Source: Streptomyces fumanus (GTDB lineage Bacteria; Actinomycetota; Actinomycetes; Streptomycetales; Streptomycetaceae). From it: a stretch of 64,000 nucleotides of DNA. The translations under genes and the position numbers were made by a program. The notes under the pieces were generated by a model, which was not told the DNA's origin, did no database searches, and saw nothing but the letters and a program-made list of their open reading frames with translations. How positions within the stretch are numbered: the first letter of the stretch is position 1; each line of letters starts with the position of its first letter. Location: contig NZ_BNBI01000004.1 in assembly GCF_014655295.1 (NCBI RefSeq), positions 478,396-542,395 of the forward strand, read 5' to 3'. Of this stretch, positions 1 to 9,027 are shown one piece after another.

Positions 1-559
1 GAGTGGTGGCGGAGAAGCCCAAATCTCGCGATCGTCGGCACTGCGGCCCCTGCCACCCCGGCAACGACTCGCACTGACCGCCCCGCAACAGTGAGCTCCT
101 CGGGTGCCAGCCGCACGGCTGGGGCCCGAGAGCACGCCCGGGTGAGATGTCAGCGAACCGGTCCGCGGCCCGGTTGCGGCCGCCAGGATGAGGCGAGTGA
201 CCACCAGCACCGCAGACCTCTGACACCCCTACCGCCGCGCCCGTGCCACCAGTGACCGTGCCCTTCCCGATACCTGCTACTGGAGTTGGACCCAGGACGC
301 CGGGGCCCGGCCCTGAGGCCCTCGGTGACCTGACCGGCTGCTGCGTGGGCGACCTCAGCGCCGGCGCAGCCCGGCACGCGGCACATCTGGCGGTCCACCA
401 CTAGCCCGCCCAGGTCACCGCCGTCGATGGCTCACCCGCCCAGCACGCCATGGCAACCGATCTCTCGCCCACCTCACCCCGCGCCTGCGCATCGTGCAGT
501 CCGGCGCGGTGTTCGCCGGCGAGCCTGGCCGCGACGGATGCCCAGCGTCCCGCTCCTGG
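1..559. other. No supported gene
   Basis: No reading frame here has recognisable protein similarity or a convincing ribosome binding site. The stretch lies just beyond the decayed anti-sigma gene on the minus strand and is probably non-coding or too degraded to read. Confidence 0.4.
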
Positions 560-830
560 CTTCCGGGTGGGCCGCGACGCTTGATCCCTGCCTACCCCCA
601 TGGGTCTTCGCCGCCAGTAGTTCCAGCAGCGCGAGGGGCGCCTGGCTGGGGGCGGCGGAGCGGTCTTGGCGAAGACCGTCTTGAGGCGCCGGTGTGCGTC
701 GACTTCGGCCTCGCACTTGGGGCACGTCGCCACGTGCGTGGTACCCGCGCGCGGGCGTCCGGTCCGAGTTCTCCGTCCACGAGTACGGCCAGACGGCCGC
801 CCAAGTGCCGCAGTACTTCAGCTTGTCTTT
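560..830 (-). pseudogene. Decayed anti-sigma factor-like zinc-finger gene (zf-HC2 type)
   Basis: Reading the minus strand in three successive frames gives the pieces HLGGRLAVLVDGEL, then ATCPKCEAEVDAHRRLKTVF, then PSQAPLALLELLAA. Together they resemble the short Streptomyces anti-sigma proteins with a zf-HC2 (RsrA/RseA-like) domain: a G-L-DGEL start, an H-x3-C-x2-C zinc motif and a PPPP-S-x-L-L linker. No single frame covers them, so at least two frameshifts are needed. Intact family members bind an ECF sigma factor. No sigma factor gene lies next to it, which fits a relic. Assignment rests on motif recognition only. Confidence 0.5.
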
Positions 831-884
831 TGACCTCTGTGCGCTTGTACCTGCGGGGTGCCTCTCCGTGTGGCGCGTTTTTGA

Positions 885-1322
885 TCACGCGGAAGGAAAG
901 AGCTGTTCGCGCACCCACCCGGGATCGGGGTTGGTGTGTGGCTGGCCCGCCACGATGACGGTCGGCACGGTCTCGTTGCCGTCGTTGGCTGCTCTCAGCA
1001 CTGCGGCTCCTGCCGGGTCGCGCCAGATGTTGGCCCAGTGCAACTGGCGGGTGCTGCGGCCCAGTCGGATGCGCAGTCGGATGCAGTACTTGCAGCCCGA
1101 CCGCCAGAAGACGACCGGTCGGCCGTCGGCCGCGCTGCGGTGTTGTGCCTCCCGCGCGTCGATCGACCTCGGGGAAATGATGGGTGAGTACATGCCTGCG
1201 AACGCCAGGAAAGCTAGCAGGAGTGCTGCGGCTGTGCGGGGGCTCCCCGTAAGAAACTGCCCAGTCGCGACGGCTGAGCCGCTGAGCACAAGCACTATGG
1301 GCAGGATCCAAGTGCGCATCAT
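885..1322 (-). CDS. Membrane-anchored glutaredoxin-like protein
   Basis: A 145-residue protein. Two hydrophobic stretches at the N-terminus (about residues 3-20 and 30-48) should hold it in the membrane. A glutaredoxin-like fold follows, with VVFWRSGCKYCIRLR at about residue 70, where C-x2-C is the redox-active pair, and a TVPTV-I segment near residue 120 that supplies the cis-proline of the thioredoxin fold. Actinomycete relatives (mycoredoxin/glutaredoxin group) reduce mixed disulfides with mycothiol. Two adjacent ATG codons (1322 and 1319) are possible starts, and neither has a strong ribosome binding site. No operon partner is visible. Confidence 0.75.
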   Translation of the reverse strand: MMRTWILPIVLVLSGSAVATGQFLTGSPRTAAALLLAFLAFAGMYSPIISPRSIDAREAQHRSAADGRPVVFWRSGCKYCIRLRIRLGRSTRQLHWANIWRDPAGAAVLRAANDGNETVPTVIVAGQPHTNPDPGWVREQLFPSA

Positions 1323-1652
1323 GGTGATGCAGGCTATCGATGAGTCGAAATGCTCCTCGAACTAGGTCGCTCACCTAGGTGTTCGTCGGACGCTGAGGCG
1401 GCCTTCGTCTGATTCTGTGCTCCGGCCAAGGATGCACGTGACCACGACGAAAGCCGTGAAGGTGAGTTTGCTGCCTGATCACGCCCCGGGGGGAAGCGTT
1501 CGCGAAAGCGTCACGCTTCCGGCAGCACTTACTCGACTGTCTGACCGCTCGCGGGGATGAACTGTCGGCCTCACGGATGCGCTGCCGTATGCGGACGGGT
1601 CGGTGAGGGGGGCCTAATACTGTCGGCTTAGTACCGGCGGGGAGACGGCGCC
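1323..1652. other. Intergenic, no gene seen
   Basis: About 330 bp separating the divergent glutaredoxin-like gene and a transposase remnant. I see no coding frame, RNA gene or clear promoter. Confidence 0.4.
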
Positions 1653-2360
1653 ATGTACGACGCCCTGAACAAGGGGAACATCGACGTATCCCGCCTGCGA
1701 CAGGTGCTGGCCGTCCTGCCCATGCCGCAGGCCGCCGACGGCCGCTTGGTGCTCGTGGTCGACGTCAGCGACTGGCCCCGCCCCGTTGCTCCCACTCGCG
1801 CCGACTGCCTGTTCTGCCATGTCTACGGCCAGCCGGGCACGGACTGGTCCGAGGACCGTCCGTGCCCGGCTGGCCGTACTGGTTCGTCGCTGCCCTGGAA
1901 GGCCGGACGTCTGGTCCCAGTTGCTGGACACCGTGCGTCTCAGCCAGGCAGACGATGTCGCCGAGGTCACCGCCGATCAGGTCCGCCGGGTGGTCGTAGA
2001 TCTGATCGAGATGGGCCGCTGGCACCCCGGCCGGCCGCGACATCCTGATCGTCTTCGACGCCAGCTACGACACCCCTCACATGGCCCACCTCCTGGCCGG
2101 CGTGCCCGTGAAAGTCTTGGGTCGGATGCGCACGGACCGGGTGATGCGCAAGCCCGTCCCGGTTCCGTGGATCTCCCCGCCTCAGGGCGGTCGGCCGCCG
2201 GAGCACGGCAAGGAGTTCCGCTTCGCCAAGCCGGAGACCCAGGGCGAGCCGGACGCGGCCACGGTGCAAGTCGCCGACAGGTACGGCACCGCCCGCGCGA
2301 TGGCCTGGGCCCGCATCCACCCCCACCTGACCGCCCGCTCCGCCCATCAACGCGGGATGA
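1653..2360 (+). pseudogene. Transposase remnant (actinomycete MYDALN... family)
   Basis: The start MYDALNKGNIDVSRLRQVL, preceded by GGGGAG, matches the beginning of a transposase family common in Streptomyces. It continues with LVLVVDVSDWPRPVAP, then DTVRLSQADDVAEVTADQVR in a second frame, then LAGVPVKVLGRMRTDRVMRK and HGKEFRFAKPET in a third. At least two frameshifts break it, and the C-terminal third of the family (the region after the R-x-HPR motif) is absent. It is non-functional. Family assignment is from remembered sequence patterns. Confidence 0.7.
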
Positions 2361-2865
2361 CCCCGGTCGGCCAGGAGCTGCGCGCAGCCCGCACTGCACG
2401 CCTCGACCGCCGACCGGGACGCCGCCCGTGTCCTGCTGCCAGCGGCCAAGGACCGTTTCGGGCGGTTTGGCAGCGCACCTGGCACCACACCCGCCACACT
2501 CGCGGCGGAATCCCGACCGGTGAACCTCTGCGTCGCCTCTTTCCGCCGCCGTCAGTCAGATCCAGTGGAGAGCAGGGCCGGGCGGCGGAAGCCGGGGCGG
2601 CGGCATCGGTGAGGTGTTGGCCGGGCGGTCGGTCCTGCGGCAGCCACCCGTTCCGAGGGGTACGCGCAGACAGCCGATCCAGCTCGCCGGTCCGCCGGCA
2701 GCCACGGCCATGCCCGCCGCCGGAGGCCGTGCTTCTCGTCTGGCGGTATCACGGTGCGCGGTGTCCGGCGGGGACCGACAGTGGAGACGCGGGTCAGGTG
2801 TGGTCCGCGCTGTTTCGGCTCCCTGCCTGGCCGTGCGGGAGCCTCTGTCGGCAGAGGAGACACTG
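2361..2865. other. No supported gene
   Basis: A 500-bp stretch between the transposase remnant and the FAD oxidase. One frame (about 2395-2610, ending at a TGA) has coding-like codon use but no family I recognise. It may be the tail of another mobile gene. The last 20 bases hold the ribosome binding site of the next gene. Confidence 0.3.
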
Positions 2866-4428
2866 ATGGCCGCAGTTCGTACTGCTGATGTCGTGATCGT
2901 GGGCAATGGTGTGCTCGGGCTGTCCGTGGCGGTGGAGATCGCGCGCCGGGCACCCGAGACGCAGATCGTCGTGGTGGGTCCGCCGCAGCGGCCCATGTCC
3001 GCCACCGCCGCGGCCGGTGCCATGCTCAACTGCTTCGCCGAGGTCACCCGCTACACCGCCCGCCACCCGGCCGCCGTGGCCCGCTTCACCCTGGCCCGGC
3101 AGGCCCTCGACATGTGGCCGCAGTGGCTCAAGGAACTGGAGCAGGACGCCGGTCCGGAGGCAGGCGCCGCCGTACGGGCCTCGCACCGGCCGGGCACCTT
3201 CGTGGTGATCAGCGGCAGATCAGGGACGATCGCGGCGGAGAACTTCCAGGCGATCCGTGACGCGGCGGTCCAGCACGGCGAAGCCCACGATCTCGTCGAC
3301 CCTCATGACGTCCAGGGGTACGCCCCCGCGCTGGACGCGCGGCCCTGGCAGGTGCTGCACCTGCCGCGCGAGGGCTCCGTGGACGCTCGCGCCCACCTGA
3401 CGGCGCTGGAGGCCGCAGCCGACGCACTCGGCATCCGGACCGTGCCGGACACGGTCCGGTCGGTGCTGACCGACGGCGATGCCGTCGACGGAGTACTGCT
3501 CCAGGACGGCAGCACGCTGGCCACCCGCACCGTCGTACTCTCCGCCGGAGCCGCCTCCGGCAGGCTGGCCGCCGACATCCTGCCGCCCGGCGCCGTCCCC
3601 CCGATGCTGCACGGAACCGGCGCGTCCCTGGTGGTCAGACGCACCCGCACGACCGGCCCCGGTGCCCAGCACGTACTGCGCACCCCCAACCGCGCCGCTA
3701 CCTGCGGTCTGCACCTGGTGCCCCAGGCCACCCCCGGCGAACAGTACGTCGGCGCCACCAACCTGATCACCTGCGACCCCATCAGCGGCGCCGAGTACGG
3801 TTCCACCCACGCCCTGATGCGCGAGGTCGCCGAACAGTTCGACCCCGAGCTGAGGTTCTCCCACATTCAGCGCTGGATGGTGGGAGCCAGGCCCATCACC
3901 CTGGACTGCTTCCCCCTCATCGGTACCTGCTCGCTGCGCGGACTGATCCTCGCCACCGGCACCTACCGCGACGGCTTCCACTGCTCCCCGGCCATCGCCC
4001 GCCACCTGGCCGCCACCGTCCTGGACACTCCGGACGACACCGGCACGGACCTCACCTGGTTCGCCCCCGAACGCCCGCCCATCCAGACCGTCCCCGCCGA
4101 GGACGCCGCCGCCGAGGCCGCCGAGCACATGTACGACGTGATGTACGAGCAGGGGTTGTCCGTCGCCTACTTCGGCGGGGCCCCCTTGCGGGAATGGGCC
4201 CAGAGGCGCACCCAGGAACTCCACGACCGGCTCGGTGAGCCCGTCGCCCTCGCACCCGAGATCATCATCCCGCAGTTCCTCACACCGAAAGCCAGCGACT
4301 GCCCCGACGACGGTGTCACCGCACTGAAGACCTACCTGCATGCGGCTCGCGCCCACCACGGCCCGTGGAGGAGCCAGGACAGCCAGGACGCCGTCCCGCA
4401 CGAACAGGACGGCGCGTCAGCCCAGTAG
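2866..4428 (+). CDS. FAD-dependent oxidoreductase, DAO family
   Basis: A 520-residue protein starting at an ATG with GAGGAGA six bases upstream. The N-terminus VVIVGNGVLGLSVAVEIA is the dinucleotide-binding GxGxxG fold of D-amino-acid oxidase/glycine oxidase (ThiO, SoxB) flavoenzymes. GARPITLDCFPLIGT and ATGTYRDGFHCSPAIA near residues 345-375 are the substrate- and FAD-binding end of that fold. Family members oxidise amines or amino acids to imines with O2. About 130 extra C-terminal residues beyond the usual 370-390 have no domain I recognise. The flanks are mobile-element debris, so the substrate and pathway are unknown. It lies about 17 kb upstream of the hydrazine/NRPS operon. Confidence 0.85.
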   Translation: MAAVRTADVVIVGNGVLGLSVAVEIARRAPETQIVVVGPPQRPMSATAAAGAMLNCFAEVTRYTARHPAAVARFTLARQALDMWPQWLKELEQDAGPEAGAAVRASHRPGTFVVISGRSGTIAAENFQAIRDAAVQHGEAHDLVDPHDVQGYAPALDARPWQVLHLPREGSVDARAHLTALEAAADALGIRTVPDTVRSVLTDGDAVDGVLLQDGSTLATRTVVLSAGAASGRLAADILPPGAVPPMLHGTGASLVVRRTRTTGPGAQHVLRTPNRAATCGLHLVPQATPGEQYVGATNLITCDPISGAEYGSTHALMREVAEQFDPELRFSHIQRWMVGARPITLDCFPLIGTCSLRGLILATGTYRDGFHCSPAIARHLAATVLDTPDDTGTDLTWFAPERPPIQTVPAEDAAAEAAEHMYDVMYEQGLSVAYFGGAPLREWAQRRTQELHDRLGEPVALAPEIIIPQFLTPKASDCPDDGVTALKTYLHAARAHHGPWRSQDSQDAVPHEQDGASAQ

Positions 4429-4589
4429 GCGTGTCACAACGGCGGTGGCGCGGTCCGTCATCGGCAGGCCGACGCCAGCGCGCCGGTCGAGGGGATCGTC
4501 CCTTTCTCGTGCCGACAGGTGACGGGCGGACCGGACCTGGTGCGCGGCCAGGAGGTGTCGTGCTCTGGCCCGTCGTGGGTGAGACGGCC

Positions 4590-5514
4590 ATGTCCGCAGC
4601 AGGGGTGCTCGGCAGTGTGTCCCAGCAGCGCTATGAGGCGATCGTGGCCGAGGTGCGCGAAGTGGTCGCACAGCAGTCGAAGGGGCAGTTCCGGATCGGG
4701 GACTGTGCGCTGGAGGTGGAACCGATACGCTCGCGCGGCGGTGATACCGGCGATGCGCAGTTCACGGTGCGGCAGTCGCTGATGGGGCTGGCTGAGGACA
4801 TCGGGGTGCCGTTCAGCACCGTGAAGCACGCGCGGTGGACGGCGTCGCGGTGGCCCAAGGAGTACCGGGAGCCAGTGGTCTCCTGGACGGTGCACCGCAT
4901 CCTGGGCGGGATCGAGGACGGACAGGAGCGGTTAGCCGCGATCAGGACGCCGCCCGCGGGCCGGGGGCGATGAACGCCGGACGAGGCCAACCGGCGGATG
5001 GGCCGCCGGGTGGACAATCCCGTCTCGCCGCAGCAGAAGGTCACCGCGATCCACTCGCTGGCGCGGGACGACCAGGTCGCTGCCCAGGTGACCGGGGATC
5101 TGCTGCGGCGCCCGCAGGTGGCGACCAAAGTCCCCGTGGTGGACAAGGTCCGGGTGGTGGAGGAGTTCACCCGGGATGAGGGGATCGCCGCCCAGGTGAC
5201 CACGGGCCTGCTGCGTCGCCAACCTCACCCCAAGCCAGGTCCGCGCCGGGCTGGGGATGCTGCGCGACGTCATCGCCGAACGCGGCTGGCCCGCGCTGAT
5301 CCACACCCGCACGGACGGCTACCAGTTCACCGCCGACTGGGAGGAGCTGGAGGCGTATGAGGTGGCGGTGATCCGCGAGACGCTCACCGCGGTTCGCCGT
5401 CTGATCACCGGCACCGTCGCCCCGTACACCGCCCTGCACCCCGGCGACGAACGGGTGCGGCACATCATTGCTCAGCTCAACTCGGTCGAGTCCACCCTCA
5501 GCCTCCTCGCCTGA
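4590..5514 (+). pseudogene. DUF6192 (RacO-like) gene, inactivated
   Basis: Starts MSAAGVLGSVSQQRYEAIV and follows the DUF6192 pattern of Streptomyces: IGDCALEVEPI, LAEDIGVPFSTVKHARWTAS, WPKEYREPVVSWTVHRIL, a region suggestive of DNA binding. An in-frame TGA at 4971-4973 sits where relatives have the Trp of an R-W-TPDEA motif (TGG to TGA), and translation resumes in the same frame with TPDEANRRMGRRVDNPV. A frameshift near 5215 then moves to the frame ending DERVRHIIAQLNSVESTLSL. Two lesions and a TTA codon make it a pseudogene. The function of the intact family is unknown. Confidence 0.75.
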
Positions 5515-5541
5515 CCCACGGCCGGAAGGAAGGACGCACCC

Positions 5542-6363
5542 ATGCGGAGCCGGTGCTACCCCTCGGACACCGGACGCCGAGTGGGCGCTGATCAACCCGC
5601 TGCTGCCGGTGTCGGCCTGCCGCACGCCACGCGGCGGCCGGCCGGATAAGCATCCGCGCCGCGAGATCGTGGACGCCCTGTTCTACGTGCTGGACTCGGG
5701 CTGCAAGTGGCGGGCCCTGCCCGCCGACTTCCCCCCGTTTCAGACCGTCTACGCCTTCTTCGCCCGCTGGTCGGCCGCCGGGATCTGGGAGAAGGTCCGC
5801 GACCATCTGCGGCGCCACGTGCGACGGGCCCTGCACCGGCCACCGCACGCGGTGGCCGCCATCGTCGACTCCCAGAGCGTGAAGGGAGCCGACACCGTCG
5901 GCCGCCACAGCCGCGGCTACAACCCGGCCAAAAGGATCAACGGCCGCACACGGCACATCGCCGTGGATCTGCGCGGCCTGCCCCTGTCGGTGATGGTCAC
6001 CCCGGCCGATGTCAGCGACCGGGACGCCGGACGCGAAGTCCTGGTCCGGCTGCGCGCGCAGCACCCGCAGATCACCATCGTGTGGACCGGCTCCGCCTAC
6101 GCCGGCACCCTCGTGTCGTGGGCGAAGTCGGCCCTGCACCTGACGGTCGAAACCGTGCACCGCCCCAGGGACGCGGTCGGCTTCGTGCTCCTGCCGCGCC
6201 GCTGGATCGTGGAGCGCAGCCTGACATGGATCATGCACTCGCGGCGGCTGGTCCGCGACTACGAACGCCTGCCCCGCCACCCCGAAGCCATGATCACCCG
6301 CTCCGCCATCAGGCTCATGCTGCACCGCCTCACCCGACGGTCACCGCACCCCCCCGGCCGCCC
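5542..6363 (+). pseudogene. IS5-family transposase, inactive
   Basis: Starts MRSRCYPSD after GGAAGGA, then shifts frame near 5570 to PDAEWALINPLLP. It continues with typical IS5 (DDE) motifs: CKWRALPADFPP, VDSQSVKGADT (first catalytic Asp), NGRTRHIAVD, and WIVERSLTWIMHSRRLVRDYERLP (catalytic Glu). The second catalytic Asp is lost: relatives read VWADSAYAG where this one reads VWTGSAYAG. With a frameshift and a missing catalytic residue it cannot transpose. The 3' end is uncertain because the frame stays open far past the family's usual terminus. Confidence 0.8.
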
Positions 6364-6751
6364 ATCCGCGGCCGGGAGAGGCACTGCGACCGGCCTGAGC
6401 AACTGCCGCTCGAACCACACCAGACCAAGCCTCCGACGACCTGGACGCCATCTCTGCCCGGACAGGCCGAGCGGACGGCACGAAGGACGGCGTGCAGCAC
6501 TCATCCGAGCAGGTCTCACACACGTCCACCGTCATGTGCGGCCCGGCCGCCACCATGACAGCGCCCACAGAGCGCAGGGCCGGACGCGCCACGCTTTCCG
6601 GTACTTGCGGTGCCGTTGGATCGGGGAGGAACCGATCCAACGCCACCGCTGGTGCACGCGCGGGCGGCTGGTCCGCGACTATGAGTACCTGGCCCGCCAT
6701 GCCGAAGCGGCGGGGCACCAATCTGTGTGCGTCGGTGAAGTTCTCGAGGAC
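6364..6751. other. Second IS5 C-terminal scrap and surrounding debris
   Basis: Plus-strand bases about 6655-6720 encode GRLVRDYEYLARHAEAA, a duplicate of the conserved C-terminal IS5 motif found 400 bp upstream, so a second IS copy once lay here. Nothing else in this stretch is recognisable except the hairpin at 6614-6642. Confidence 0.5.
6614..6642. repeat. Perfect 11-bp inverted repeat
   Basis: CGTTGGATCGG and its exact complement CCGATCCAACG are separated by seven bases (GGAGGAA). There is no U-run and no adjacent intact gene, so it is more likely part of an IS end or a decayed regulatory site than a terminator. Confidence 0.5.
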
Positions 6752-6958
6752 TCAATCAAGAGTGGGCAAGAATTCTGCCGAAGCCGCCATCTTCGGCCCG
6801 AGCTCTCCCACAGTGTCGGTGACAGGTTCGGCGTGGGCAGCGGCAGCCGTACTGAGGCAGACGGCGAGGCCGGTGGCGCCCAGGACGCCGAACCGTACGA
6901 GCCACGTGCCGCTGCGGCGGGCGAGGTCGGTCTCACGAGAGGGGTGAAGCTGTTGCAT
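6752..6958 (-). CDS. Small secreted protein, unknown
   Basis: A 68-residue product starting MQQLHPSRETDLARR, chosen because AAAGGAAC lies five bases before this ATG. An in-frame ATG 18 bases upstream precedes that site. Residues about 20-44 form a signal peptide ending AAAAHA, leaving a mature peptide of about 25 residues (PVTDTVGELGPKMAAS...). It lies directly downstream of another small secreted protein gene in the same direction. No family was recognised, and the mature part is short enough that function may be structural or signalling. Confidence 0.5.
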   Translation of the reverse strand: MQQLHPSRETDLARRSGTWLVRFGVLGATGLAVCLSTAAAAHAEPVTDTVGELGPKMAASAEFLPTLD

Positions 6959-7004
6959 CAGGTTCCTTTCAGACATTGTTGCTGGCCAGACGGCCCGGGA
7001 TTGA

Positions 7005-7280
7005 TCAGGTGACGTTGAGCAGGCCCAGGACCGTGGTCGGGGACGGGTGGTTGGCCTGATCCACGACGCCGCACTGCCGGTGGCTGTTGTCCTGGGGGCC
7101 GATGTTGTAGGTCGGGGACAGCACGGCGGCGGCCCCGTAGCTGTTGCTGCGGCAGTCGATCTTCGGCTGAACCGTGTGGCTGTTGTCGCTGGTGCCCGCA
7201 GAAGCGACACCGGACGCCCCCGCCACCGCCGCCAGGCTCAGCGTCGTCAGGGCCATCACGTTGCGGATCTTGCCGCTCAT
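7005..7280 (-). CDS. Small secreted protein, unknown
   Basis: A 91-residue protein starting MSGKIRNVMALTTLSLAA, with GGAG six bases before the ATG. A signal peptide ends about residue 29 (GVASAG). The mature part has two cysteines (in IDCRSNSYG and HRQCGVVDQ) that could form one disulfide. Its length and style resemble the many small exported proteins of Streptomyces. I do not recognise the family. It precedes a second small secreted gene by 46 bp, so the two may be co-transcribed. Confidence 0.6.
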   Translation of the reverse strand: MSGKIRNVMALTTLSLAAVAGASGVASAGTSDNSHTVQPKIDCRSNSYGAAAVLSPTYNIGPQDNSHRQCGVVDQANHPSPTTVLGLLNVT

Positions 7281-7860
7281 CACACACTCCGTTGTCCCGA
7301 TTACTGGTACGCCTGGAGTAGCGGACGCCTTAAATCAGAAGACACGCTCCGTCGGAGAGATCGACCGTACTGCGGACCTGACGAATACTCACGCGTATAT
7401 GCCTCCATCACCCCCAAGCCAGGGCTGCTCCGCACCCCCCGGGGTGTCCGTCCGGGGCACACCCGTGTGCAGCACGTAGACGATCGCGTGCAGAGCCGTA
7501 CGGTCGTCGCCGGCAGCCAGCCTGGATGCCGCCGGTGCCGCGGCGCGGGGCAGGGGAGCGGCACGGTCCCCGGGCAGTCCAGTTCGAGATCGGTGATGGT
7601 CAGTGCCCTCGCCGAGCGGGTCTCCGCGTCATCCCTGCGGTGATGAGGATGCGGGTATCGCGTGGAACGCTTGCGTGCCGGTGAACGGCAGTATCGTCGA
7701 TACCTGCGAGCCCCCGTACGGACGCTGCGCGGGTGGTACGGACCCGCGCTGTGGACGCGGACTCGGGCGGCCACGGCCAGCACCTCCTGTTCCGGTGCGG
7801 CCAGTTGGGAGCCGCGTCCGCTCGCGGGCGAGGAGTCGCCGGATGAGGCAGCGGGGCGGC
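7281..7860. other. Intergenic, no gene seen
   Basis: About 580 bp between the small secreted protein gene and the end of the terpene synthase. Frames are open because of GC content but show no recognisable protein. Regulatory content could not be identified. Confidence 0.4.
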
Positions 7861-9027
7861 TCACGTGTCCAGGAGATCCCACCACCAGCGGATGGACGGG
7901 TAGGGCAGCGGCTGGTGGTTGGTGGGTTCGGAGCGCTCGGCCGTGAGTCCGCCGTGACCGAAGGTGTAGGACAGGGCGTGGGGATCCTGGTCTGGTTCGA
8001 TGGAGTCGGTCTTGCGGTGGTAGGTGGTGTGGGGTGTGAGGAGGTATTCGGCGTACCCGCGGATCATCTGGCCGAGATCGGCTACGTAGGTGCGGACGTC
8101 GTCTCGGGCGGTGGGCAGGTACTTTTCGCTCAGCCGCACGAACAGGCACATGACCTGGTCGCGGAGCCGCACGGCCTGATCGAACGCCTCGGGCAGGGTG
8201 CAGTGGTGCTCACGCAGCAGGAGATCGACCAGGTTGACGGGCGCTCGCCGGGGGGCCTCGTCCGGGTGCGGTGGCCGGCCCAGGGCGTGTTCGCGGGCGT
8301 ACGAGAAGATGTCGTTGTCCCAGCCGATGAGCAGTGTCGCTGCCTGGGACAAGGCCCGCAGCTCGGGCACGGTCAGCAGCGGTGTGGACAGATCGGGCTC
8401 CCGTGTCATTTCGACCAGCAGAGGGATGAGGGGGCCGCCTGCGCTGTCGCTGCGCATCAGCACGTAGTGGTCCAGGGTCGGCTGGGCTCCCGCCAGTGAA
8501 TAGGCGGTGTGCCGTAGGTGTCCGAGCCATCCGTGGCGGTGCGCGTTGACCCAGCGGGCGGACAGCAGGGGCCCGAGACAGGCTTGGACACGGTGGGCGA
8601 GGTCGGTCCACATCGCCAGGAAGGGCGGTTCCTCTGCCGATTCGCCGGCCGGGCGCTGCGGGACGGAGCCGTCCATCGCCTGCAGGGTTCGGGCGATCGC
8701 ATCGGATGCCAGCATGAGGTCGCCGGCGACCGGGTCGGCCTCCAGCACCAGCATGTCGAAGTACCCGTGCAGGATCGCGTTCTGCGCAGCGAGGGCGAAG
8801 CGGTCGCTGCCGGATGTGGTGGGCAGGGCGAGGCAGGCCATCGCGGGCAGGTTGTAGTCGGTGAGCATGGACCGCTGGTGGGGGATGAGACGGGGGCCGA
8901 GGTCATCGAGCCAGGTGCCGATCCGGGCGGTGAGGATGTCGTAGTCGGGGTGCGGGGTGGTCGCGTAGGGGATGTACAGCGGTGGGATGTCCAGTCGGAT
9001 CGGCGAGGGCGTGGTCCGTCCGGTCAC
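7861..9027 (-). CDS. Class I terpene synthase
   Basis: A 388-residue protein starting at a GTG with AAGGAGG five bases upstream. The GTG overlaps the stop of the upstream cyclase gene (GTGA), so the two are translationally coupled. Family evidence is WDNDIFSYAREHALGR near residue 240, the NSE magnesium-binding motif (N-D-x2-S-x3-E), within an all-helical protein of normal length. The aspartate-rich motif expected near residue 85 (DDxxD) is not canonical: the aligned segment is HGYFDMLVLEAD. Such enzymes ionise and cyclise prenyl diphosphates. It is last in the minus-strand set methyltransferase, cyclase-repeat protein, terpene synthase. The substrate cannot be read from sequence. Confidence 0.85.
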   Translation of the reverse strand: MTGRTTPSPIRLDIPPLYIPYATTPHPDYDILTARIGTWLDDLGPRLIPHQRSMLTDYNLPAMACLALPTTSGSDRFALAAQNAILHGYFDMLVLEADPVAGDLMLASDAIARTLQAMDGSVPQRPAGESAEEPPFLAMWTDLAHRVQACLGPLLSARWVNAHRHGWLGHLRHTAYSLAGAQPTLDHYVLMRSDSAGGPLIPLLVEMTREPDLSTPLLTVPELRALSQAATLLIGWDNDIFSYAREHALGRPPHPDEAPRRAPVNLVDLLLREHHCTLPEAFDQAVRLRDQVMCLFVRLSEKYLPTARDDVRTYVADLGQMIRGYAEYLLTPHTTYHRKTDSIEPDQDPHALSYTFGHGGLTAERSEPTNHQPLPYPSIRWWWDLLDT

